From positions 124,001-188,000 of the forward strand of contig NZ_JACFYZ010000001.1 in the NCBI RefSeq assembly GCF_015712065.1: a DNA stretch of 64,000 nucleotides. The letters are read 5' to 3'. This document shows positions 18,996-25,463 of the stretch, in pieces (the first letter of the stretch is position 1; every line of letters begins with the position of its first letter). A program made the position numbers and the translations under genes. Source of the DNA: Ectopseudomonas chengduensis (GTDB lineage: Bacteria; Pseudomonadota; Gammaproteobacteria; Pseudomonadales; Pseudomonadaceae). The notes beneath the pieces were generated by a model. That model saw nothing but the letters and a program-made list of their open reading frames with translations, was not told where the DNA came from and did no database searches.

Positions 18996-20273
18996 ATGAC
19001 CCAGTTGCGCCGGGTCGCCATCGTAGGCGGCAACCGTATCCCGTTCGCCCGTTCCAACACCGTCTACGCCAGGGCGAGCAATCAGGAGATGCTGACCAGC
19101 GCCCTCGAAGGGCTGGTGGAACGTTTCAATCTGCATGGCGAGCGCCTCGGTGAGGTGGTGGCCGGGGCCGTGCTCAAGCATTCGCGAGACTTCAACCTGA
19201 CCCGCGAGTGCGTGCTGGGCTCGCGCCTGGCGCCGGAGACGCCGGCCTACGACCTGCAGCAGGCCTGCGGCACCGGCCTGGAAGCGGCGATTCTGGTGGC
19301 CAACAAGATCGCCTTGGGGCAGATCGACTGCGGCATCGCCGGCGGTGTCGACACCACCTCCGACGCGCCCATCGGCGTCAATGAGGGGCTGCGGCAGATT
19401 CTGCTGGAGGCCAATCGTGGCAAGAGCACCGGCGACAAGATCAAGAGCCTGCTGAAGATTCGCCCGCGCCACCTGGCGCCGCACATTCCACGCAATGGCG
19501 AGCCGCGCACCGGCTTGTCGATGGGCGAGCATTGCGAGCTGATGGCGCAGCGCTGGGCCATCCCGCGTGACGAGCAGGATCAGCTGGCATTGGCCAGTCA
19601 CCAGAAGCTGGCGGCGTCCTACGCCGAAGGTTGGCACGATGATCTGATGACGCCGTTTCTCGGCCTGACCCGCGACCAGAATCTGCGTCCGGACATCAGC
19701 GCCGAGAAGCTTGCGACCCTCAAGCCCTGTTTCGAGCGCGGACCGCGTGGCACGCTGACCCCGGCCAACTCCACGCCGCTGACCGATGGCGCCTCGCTGG
19801 TGCTGCTGGCCAGCGAGGAATGGGCCAAGGCCCGCGGCCTGCCGGTGCTGGCCTACCTGCGCGATGGCGAGGCAGCGGCAGTGGATTTCGTCCAGGGCAA
19901 AGAGGGCCTGCTGATGGCGCCGGTGTACGCGGTGTCGCGTCTGCTGGCGCGCAATGGCCTGACTCTGCAGGACTTCGACTACTACGAGATCCACGAGGCC
20001 TTCGCCGCTCAGGTGCTGTGCACGCTCAAGGCCTGGGAAGACGCCGAGTACTGCAAGGAGCGCCTGGGCCTGGACGCCGCCCTGGGGTCCATCGACCGCA
20101 GCAAGATGAACGTCAAGGGCAGCTCGCTGGCTGCCGGTCACCCGTTCGCGGCCACCGGTGGACGCATCGTCGCCAACCTGGCCAAGCTGCTGTCGGTGGC
20201 CGGTGAGGGGCGCGGTTTGATCTCCATCTGCGCGGCAGGCGGTCAGGGTGTGACCGCAATCCTCGAGCGGTAA
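18996..20273 (+). CDS. Acetyl-CoA C-acyltransferase (thiolase II family)
   Basis: 425-residue thiolase that either condenses acyl-CoAs or cleaves 3-ketoacyl-CoA. Active-site residues are all visible: nucleophilic Cys91 in LQQACGTGLEAAI, the EIHEAFAAQ motif, SSLAAGHPFAATGGR with the catalytic His, and the C-terminal CAAGGQGVTAILER containing the second Cys. Length and sequence are closest to the FadI-like branch. It is divergent from the FabG4-type reductase; the arrangement resembles the regulator-reductase-thiolase cluster of other pseudomonads. It is followed by a MITE-like element and a terminator. Confidence 0.93.
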   Translation: MTQLRRVAIVGGNRIPFARSNTVYARASNQEMLTSALEGLVERFNLHGERLGEVVAGAVLKHSRDFNLTRECVLGSRLAPETPAYDLQQACGTGLEAAILVANKIALGQIDCGIAGGVDTTSDAPIGVNEGLRQILLEANRGKSTGDKIKSLLKIRPRHLAPHIPRNGEPRTGLSMGEHCELMAQRWAIPRDEQDQLALASHQKLAASYAEGWHDDLMTPFLGLTRDQNLRPDISAEKLATLKPCFERGPRGTLTPANSTPLTDGASLVLLASEEWAKARGLPVLAYLRDGEAAAVDFVQGKEGLLMAPVYAVSRLLARNGLTLQDFDYYEIHEAFAAQVLCTLKAWEDAEYCKERLGLDAALGSIDRSKMNVKGSSLAAGHPFAATGGRIVANLAKLLSVAGEGRGLISICAAGGQGVTAILER

Positions 20274-20315
20274 TCCAATACGGGTGGTCGCAAGTCATCG
20301 CGATCATTCGATGTA

Positions 20316-20456
20316 AGAACCTGCTCACGACCTGCTGTGCGTCGGCCCTACTGCGTTAAAAACAGGCTCGGAATGCTCATTTACAGCTCGTAAACTGCGC
20401 TTCCTCGCCTGTTTTTGCCTTGTATGGCTCTAGCTTGCAAGGCCCTGATCAGGCTC
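20316..20456. mobile_element. MITE-like inverted-repeat element, copy B
   Basis: 141 bp beginning AGAACCTGCTCACGACCT and ending CCTGATCAGGCTCT; its interior is nearly the same as copy D at 43304 (GCGTTAAAAACAGGCTCGG, GCTCATTTACA, CTCGCCTGTTTTTGCCTTG). The terminal repeats are more diverged than in copies A and D. Confidence 0.72.
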
Positions 20457-20474
20457 TGAGCAACTCCGTGATTC

Positions 20475-20509
20475 GGGCGGCCCGCATAGCGCGTGGCCGC
20501 CCTTTTTTT
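20475..20509 (+). terminator. Rho-independent terminator
   Basis: Stem GGGCGGCC / GGCCGCCC with a 12-base loop followed by TTTTTTT. It ends thiolase transcription after the MITE-like element. Confidence 0.85.
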
Positions 20510-20563
20510 GCGCGGCAGGTTCGCGTTAGGGGGGCGCTCTTACAGGTAGGTGCCACAGCTTTT

Positions 20564-20590
20564 CGTAGGAGCCCCGCCCCGGGGCGAAGC
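20564..20590. repeat. REP palindrome (GTAGGAGC class)
   Basis: Contains GTAGGAGCCCCGCCCCGG followed by GGCGAAGC; same family as copies at 51251, 54803 and 58921. Confidence 0.8.
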
Positions 20591-20677
20591 TTTTCTGGCC
20601 AGCGCTGCGGTGGCCTGTCGCGCGGCAAATCACCACAGCGCCAGTTAGGTCTTTAGCGGCTAGTCTTTTAGTGCGCA

Positions 20678-20691
20678 TTGATCCAGATCAA
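20678..20691. promoter_or_regulatory. ANR/FNR box upstream of cioAB
   Basis: TTGATCCAGATCAA is a perfect match to the ANR/FNR consensus TTGAT-N4-ATCAA. Its end is 145 bp before the cioA start. In P. aeruginosa ANR represses cioAB at low oxygen (established knowledge); the site here suggests the same oxygen control. Confidence 0.88.
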
Positions 20692-20836
20692 TACGCCTTT
20701 TCGCGCTTTACTCAGCAGCTTCTCGGCTGCACACCACTTCCATAAGAACAATTTCAGCTCGTTTGACTCCAACACCAGGAGTCTATGGATCGGCTTTGCG
20801 TGCTGGGGCCGAAATAACCCTGAATGAGGATGTGAC

Positions 20837-22276
20837 ATGTTCGGCCTAGAGGCGCTTGATCTCGCCCGAATCCAGTTTGCCTTCACCATTTCCTTCCACA
20901 TCGTCTTTCCGGCCATCACCATCGGTCTGGCCAGCTACCTGGCGGTGCTCGAAGGTCTGTGGTTGAAGACCAGCAATACGCTGTACCGCGATCTTTACCA
21001 CTTCTGGTCGAAGATCTTCGCGGTCAACTTCGGCATGGGCGTGGTCTCCGGTCTGGTCATGGCCTATCAGTTCGGCACCAACTGGAGTGCGTTCTCCGAC
21101 TTTGCCGGGGCGGTCACCGGGCCACTGCTGACTTACGAGGTGCTCACCGCGTTCTTCCTCGAAGCGGGCTTCCTCGGCGTCATGCTGTTCGGCTGGAATC
21201 GCGTCGGACCGGGCCTGCACTTCTTCTCCACGGTGATGGTGGCCATCGGCACGCTGATCTCGACCTTCTGGATTCTCGCCTCCAACAGCTGGATGCACAC
21301 GCCACAGGGCTACGAGATCATCGATGGTCGGGTGATCCCGGTGGACTGGTTCGCCGTGGTTTTCAACCCCTCGTTCCCCTATCGCCTGGCGCACATGGCC
21401 ACCGCGGCGTTCCTCGCCACTGCCTTCTTCGTTGGCGCCTCGGCGGCCTGGCACCTGCTGCGCGGGCGTGACAACCCGGCGATTCGCAAGATGCTCTCGA
21501 TGGCACTGTGGATGGCCCTGCTAGTGGCGCCGGTGCAGGCCTTTATCGGTGACCTGCACGGCCTCAACACGCTCAAGTATCAACCAGCGAAGATCGCCGC
21601 CATCGAGGGCCACTGGGAGAACGTCGGCGACGAACCGACCCCGCTGATCCTCTTCGGCTGGCCGGACATGCAGCGCGAGGAAACCCGCTTCAAGGTGGAA
21701 ATCCCCGCGCTCGGCAGCCTGATTCTCACGCATAGCCTGGACAAGCAGGTGCCGGCGCTCAAGGACTTCCCGCCGGAAGACCGGGCCAATTCCACCATCG
21801 TCTTCTGGACCTTCCGCGTCATGGTCGCCATGGGCCTGATGATGATCCTCACCGGCTTGTGGGGCACCTGGCTGCGTCGCGGCGAGCGGTTGTATACCTG
21901 CCGGCCGTTCCTGCACCTGGCGGTGTGGATGGGCCCCAGCGGCATCATCGCCATCCTCGCGGGCTGGTACACCACCGAGATCGGCCGCCAGCCCTGGATC
22001 GTTCATGGCCTGATGCGTACCGCCGATGCTTCATCAGGGCATAGTGCGGCGCAGTTGGGCTTCACTCTGGCGCTGTTCGTGGTGGTCTATTTCGTGCTGT
22101 TCGGTGCGGGTATCGGCTACATGCTGCGCCTGGTGCGCAAGGGGCCGAAGATCGATGAGGGCAAGGAAACCTCAGAGGGTGGGCCTGGCCAACCGCGTAC
22201 GCCAGCGCGTCCGCTGTCGGCTGCCGAAGAAGGCCTGGAAGATGGCGAAACCGACACCTTGCCGGAGAGGAGCTGA
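20837..22276 (+). CDS. cioA: Cyanide-insensitive terminal oxidase, cytochrome bd-type subunit I
   Basis: 479-residue integral membrane quinol oxidase subunit carrying the haems. Haem ligands fit the family: His in FTISFHIVFPAITIG near the N-terminus, the His-bearing PYRLAHMATAAFLATAF segment and the later GRQPWIVHG region. The quinol-binding Q-loop is short, as in the CioA branch, rather than the long E. coli CydA type. It oxidises ubiquinol and reduces oxygen to water without pumping protons, and CioA-type enzymes resist cyanide. The stop is followed two bases later by cioB. A perfect ANR box lies upstream. Confidence 0.95.
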   Translation: MFGLEALDLARIQFAFTISFHIVFPAITIGLASYLAVLEGLWLKTSNTLYRDLYHFWSKIFAVNFGMGVVSGLVMAYQFGTNWSAFSDFAGAVTGPLLTYEVLTAFFLEAGFLGVMLFGWNRVGPGLHFFSTVMVAIGTLISTFWILASNSWMHTPQGYEIIDGRVIPVDWFAVVFNPSFPYRLAHMATAAFLATAFFVGASAAWHLLRGRDNPAIRKMLSMALWMALLVAPVQAFIGDLHGLNTLKYQPAKIAAIEGHWENVGDEPTPLILFGWPDMQREETRFKVEIPALGSLILTHSLDKQVPALKDFPPEDRANSTIVFWTFRVMVAMGLMMILTGLWGTWLRRGERLYTCRPFLHLAVWMGPSGIIAILAGWYTTEIGRQPWIVHGLMRTADASSGHSAAQLGFTLALFVVVYFVLFGAGIGYMLRLVRKGPKIDEGKETSEGGPGQPRTPARPLSAAEEGLEDGETDTLPERS

Positions 22277-22278
22277 AC

Positions 22279-23286
22279 ATGGGTATCGACCTTCCGCTGA
22301 TCTGGGCGGTGATCATCGCCTTCGGTGTGATGATGTATGTGGTGATGGATGGCTTCGATCTGGGCATCGGCATCCTCTTTCCCTTCGTTCGTGACGACGG
22401 CGAGCGCGACGTGATGATGAACACCGTCGCGCCGGTCTGGGACGGCAACGAGACCTGGCTGGTACTCGGCGGGGCAGGGCTGTTCGGCGCCTTCCCGCTG
22501 GCCTATGCGGTGGTACTCGACGCGCTTTATTTGCCGCTGATCCTGATGCTGCTGGGGCTGATCTTCCGTGGTGTGGCCTTCGAGTTTCGCTTCAAGGCCA
22601 AGGCCGCCAAGCGCCATCTGTGGGACAAGGCCTTCATCGGCGGCTCGCTGACTGCCACCTTCTTCCAGGGCGTGGCGCTGGGGGCCTATATCGACGGTTT
22701 CGAGGTGGTCAATCGCAGCTTCGCCGGCGGTGCGTTCGATTGGTTGACGCCATTCTCGGTGTTCTGCGGCCTGGCGCTGATCGCTGCCTATGCGTTGCTC
22801 GGCTGCACCTGGCTGATCATGAAAACCGAAGGTCGCCTGCAACAGCAGATGCATGATCTGGGTCGCCCGCTGGTATTCGTGGTGCTGGGCGTGACCGGTA
22901 TCGTCAGTCTGTGGACGCCGTTCGAGCACCCGGCGATCGCCGAGCGCTGGTTCAGCCTGCCCAACCTGTTCTGGTTCATGCCGGTACCAGTGCTGGTGCT
23001 GCTATGCACCTGGGCGCTGCTGCGGGCCGTGGCCAGCAACGCCAACTACTCGCCGTTCCTGCTCACCCTGGCGCTGATCTTCCTTGGTTACAGCGGCCTG
23101 GGCATCAGCCTGTGGCCGAACGTGATTCCGCCGTCGATCAGTATCTGGGAGGCCTCCGCACCGCCGCAGAGCCAGGGCTTCATGCTGGTGGGCGCGTTGT
23201 TCATCATCCCCTTCATCCTCATGTACACCGCCTGGAGCTATTACGTGTTTCGCGGCAAGGTGACGGTGGATGATGGCTACCACTGA
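22279..23286 (+). CDS. cioB: Cyanide-insensitive terminal oxidase, cytochrome bd-type subunit II
   Basis: 335-residue polytopic membrane protein, the structural partner of CioA. Family signatures near the N-terminus are present (MDGFDLGIGILFPFV; then VWDGNETWLVLGGAGLFGAFP), and eight or nine helices can be counted. The start overlaps the cioA ribosome-binding context (GAGAGGAGCTGAAC), so translation is coupled. Unusually, a MITE-like element begins at the last base of its TGA stop and separates it from the DUF2474 gene. Confidence 0.95.
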   Translation: MGIDLPLIWAVIIAFGVMMYVVMDGFDLGIGILFPFVRDDGERDVMMNTVAPVWDGNETWLVLGGAGLFGAFPLAYAVVLDALYLPLILMLLGLIFRGVAFEFRFKAKAAKRHLWDKAFIGGSLTATFFQGVALGAYIDGFEVVNRSFAGGAFDWLTPFSVFCGLALIAAYALLGCTWLIMKTEGRLQQQMHDLGRPLVFVVLGVTGIVSLWTPFEHPAIAERWFSLPNLFWFMPVPVLVLLCTWALLRAVASNANYSPFLLTLALIFLGYSGLGISLWPNVIPPSISIWEASAPPQSQGFMLVGALFIIPFILMYTAWSYYVFRGKVTVDDGYH

Positions 23287-23470
23287 GAACCTGTCCAAAG
23301 CCTGCTGCGCGTCGGCCCTGCGGCGTTAAAAGCAGGCTCGGCCTGCTCATGTACCACTTGTACAGTCGAACGCGACTCCGACCGGTCCTCGCCTGCTTTG
23401 ACCAGCCGGAGGCTGTTACTCACGTTGCGCCTTGCATGGCTCTAGCTCGCGAGGCTTTGAATCAGGTTCT
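23286..23470. mobile_element. MITE-like inverted-repeat element, copy C, inside the cio operon
   Basis: 185 bp starting AGAACCTGTCCAAAGCC and ending GGCTTTGAATCAGGTTCT, with a variant interior (GCGTTAAAAGCAGGCTCGG; CTCGCCTGCTTTGACC). It starts on the final base of the cioB stop and ends immediately before TAGGAG, the Shine-Dalgarno of the next gene. The insertion therefore left both reading frames and the SD intact. Confidence 0.72.
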
Positions 23471-23482
23471 TAGGAGACGGCC

Positions 23483-23629
23483 ATGACCGAAACCGAAGAG
23501 AAGAAACCGCTGTGGCAGCGTCTGGGTTGGCTGGTGCTGATCTGGGCCTGCAGCGTCACCGCGCTGGGCATCGTGGCCTGGCTGTTGCGCCAGTTCATGA
23601 GCGCGGCGGGGTTGGGGACGCCGGGCTGA
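23483..23629 (+). CDS. DUF2474 small membrane protein, CydX-like accessory of the cio oxidase
   Basis: 48 residues: charged N-terminus MTETEEKKPLWQRLGW, then a single membrane helix (LVLIWACSVTALGIVAWLL). This matches DUF2474 proteins found after cioAB in pseudomonads, by analogy to CydX/CydP, small single-helix subunits of bd oxidases. TAGGAGAC lies about 8 bases before the ATG, directly abutting the end of the MITE-like element. The separation from cioB by 196 bp is unusual, since the gene normally follows directly. Confidence 0.9.
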   Translation: MTETEEKKPLWQRLGWLVLIWACSVTALGIVAWLLRQFMSAAGLGTPG

Positions 23630-23677
23630 GCCCGGCGATCCAGCCAACGTCCATTCGGCCAATAGGGTCGAGTGGAT

Positions 23678-23696
23678 ATATTTGAAAATCATTTGC
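23678..23696. promoter_or_regulatory. Probable Fur box upstream of fecI-like gene
   Basis: The segment containing TTGAAAATCATTTGC matches about 11 of 19 positions of GATAATGATAATCATTATC, 44 bp before the sigma-factor start. Iron repression of the sigma/anti-sigma pair is the expected logic. Confidence 0.6.
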
Positions 23697-23740
23697 GCTT
23701 GTAATATTTTCTCGGGTTTTCCCGGCACCGAGAACCCTTC

Positions 23741-24241
23741 GTGTCCCTGCCTGTCGATCCACTGCCTCCTGAAGAACTGTTCCGGCGCCATTCCCCGGAG
23801 CTGCTGCGCTTCTTCACCCGGCAGACACGCTGCAGTGAACTCGCCGCCGATCTGCGCCAGGAAACCTGGCTGCGCTTGCAGGGGCGTCGTACCGAGGAGA
23901 TCGGTAACGTGCGCGCCTTTCTCTACCGCATCGCTCGCAACCTGCTCATCGACCACCATCGCCAACAGCAGACTCGTCCGCAGTCGGCACCGCTCGACGA
24001 AGCGCTGGAAAGCGAACTCCCCGACCCCGAACGCGCCATCGAGGACAGTCGCCGTCTGGCTCGTCTGCAGCTCCTGATGCATGAATTGCCCGAACACCTG
24101 CGCCAGGCGCTGTTGTGGAATCGCCTGGACGGCCTGACCCAGCGTGAGATCGGCGAGCGCCTGGGCGTCTCGGAAAGCATGGCCGGCCGCTATATCCTCA
24201 AGGCCCTCGAATATTGCCAGGAACGCATGGATGACCACTGA
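23741..24241 (+). CDS. FecI-type ECF sigma factor
   Basis: 166-residue extracytoplasmic-function sigma factor. Region 2 (ELAADLRQETWLRLQGRR, VRAFLYRIARNLLIDHHR) and region 4 with a helix-turn-helix (LTQREIGERLGVSESMAGR) are both intact. The start is GTG at 23741 with no strong SD. FecI-type factors direct transcription of one TonB-dependent receptor gene when its siderophore is bound. The stop overlaps the ATG of the FecR-like gene by 11 bases, and a receptor with a signalling domain lies 312 bp after FecR, so this is a full cell-surface signalling set. Confidence 0.92.
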   Translation: MSLPVDPLPPEELFRRHSPELLRFFTRQTRCSELAADLRQETWLRLQGRRTEEIGNVRAFLYRIARNLLIDHHRQQQTRPQSAPLDEALESELPDPERAIEDSRRLARLQLLMHELPEHLRQALLWNRLDGLTQREIGERLGVSESMAGRYILKALEYCQERMDDH

Positions 24242-25151
24242 GGCTGATCTGCGTAGCCAGGCCCGGGAGTGGCTGGTGCTGCTGAATTCCGGGCGGGCCA
24301 ATGCCGCCGATCACGCGGCGATGGAGCGCTGGCGCCGGACCAGTGCTGAGCATGCCAAGGCGCTAGCAGAAGCGGAAAACCTGTGGGCGCTGCTCGGCCA
24401 AGTCGAGCGGCCCGCTGCCATCGTGCAGGCCATGCCCAGACGCAAACGGCGCTGGCCGCTGCCACTGGCTAGTGCGGCCAGCCTGCTGCTGGCGCTGTGG
24501 TTGACCCCGCCGGGCTGGCATGCCGATGTACGTACTCAGGCCGGAGAAATCCGCGAGATAACGCTGGAGGATGGCTCGCGGCTGCAACTCAATGGCGCCA
24601 CCGCTCTTGACTGGAACGCCGATGCAGACGGTCAGCGCCGAGTGCGTCTGTATCGCGGCCAGGTCGATTTCCAGGTAGCGGCCGATGCTGTCCACCCCTT
24701 CGTGATCGAGGCCGGTGAGGCGCGCATTCGCGTCACCGGGACTCGGTTCGACGTCAACCTGCTGGGTGATCAGGTGTTGCTGGCGGTCAGCGAGGGGCAT
24801 GTACAGGTCAGCGATGCCGACGGTCGCGAGCGAGCCGTTCAGGCTGGCGAGCAGATCGCCTGGCTGGCTGGTCGTCTGCAATCACTGCAGCCATTGGATG
24901 CCGCGCGGGCCTTGGCCTGGCAGCGTGGGCGGCTGGTATTCCGCGATCGCCCGTTGCCTGAAGTGCTCGAGGAGCTGCAGCGCCAGCAGGCGCAGCAGGT
25001 GCTGTTTCTTGATGCGCGGGCACGTGCCTTGAAGGTGACGGGGGTATTCGCGATGGATGATCCGCAGGCGTTATTGCGCGCCATAGAGACCGCGCTGCCG
25101 GTCAAGCTGACCCGCTTGCCGGGCGTGCTGCTGGTGTCGTCCGACGGCTGA
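24231..25151 (+). CDS. FecR-family anti-sigma/sigma regulator
   Basis: 306-residue inner-membrane regulator. It has an N-terminal cytoplasmic DUF4880-like helical part (REWLVLLNSGRANAADHAAM), a membrane helix near residue 79 (WPLPLASAASLLLALWL), then a periplasmic FecR domain (EITLEDGSRLQLNGATALDW; GEARIRVTGTRFDVNLLG). It would pass the receptor signal to the FecI-like sigma factor. The start at 24231 is taken because it overlaps the sigma stop and yields the family N-terminus; the longer frame from 24144 runs inside the sigma gene. Confidence 0.92.
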   Translation: MTTEADLRSQAREWLVLLNSGRANAADHAAMERWRRTSAEHAKALAEAENLWALLGQVERPAAIVQAMPRRKRRWPLPLASAASLLLALWLTPPGWHADVRTQAGEIREITLEDGSRLQLNGATALDWNADADGQRRVRLYRGQVDFQVAADAVHPFVIEAGEARIRVTGTRFDVNLLGDQVLLAVSEGHVQVSDADGRERAVQAGEQIAWLAGRLQSLQPLDAARALAWQRGRLVFRDRPLPEVLEELQRQQAQQVLFLDARARALKVTGVFAMDDPQALLRAIETALPVKLTRLPGVLLVSSDG

Positions 25152-25463
25152 TCGTCCTATCTGACAGCTGCCGGACTGCATCCACGTAGGCTGGACAACG
25201 CTCTTTTTGTCCACCGTCTTTGGCCGACTCCGTTACCAGTCCGATAGTGGACAAGCCTTGGTCGTACAAACGCTGTAGCCCGGATGCAATCCGGGAGAGG
25301 CGGACAAAGCCCCGGATTGCATCTGGGCTACGACTGGGTGATGCCGCGAATCTTTTTTCGAAATATTTGCTGCTCCGGTTCAGGAATGCGAATTACCTTC
25401 GTCTTCTGTTTCTGCAAATGCGACTTTTTCGCATGAATAGCCAGCAGAGCACAGGACATCCGC
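25152..25463. other. 312-bp gap between fecR-like gene and TonB receptor
   Basis: It contains a facing REP pair (25275-25331) and presumably the sigma-dependent promoter of the receptor, which I cannot assign confidently. A small hairpin ATGCGACTTTTTCGCAT lies at about 25419-25435. No coding potential seen. Confidence 0.55.
25275..25331. repeat. Facing pair of REP palindromes
   Basis: GTAGCCCGGATGCAATCCGG and CCGGATTGCATCTGGGCTAC in inverted orientation; same family as 14953. Position after fecR suggests it ends or stabilises the fecIR transcript. Confidence 0.85.

Larger units (their letters stand above)
20274..20836. other. 563-bp intergenic region upstream of cioA
   Basis: It holds, in order, MITE-like copy B (20316-20456), a rho-independent terminator (20475-20509), a REP palindrome (20564-20590), an ANR box (20678-20691) and the 145-bp cioA leader. 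No gene is supported. Confidence 0.7.
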
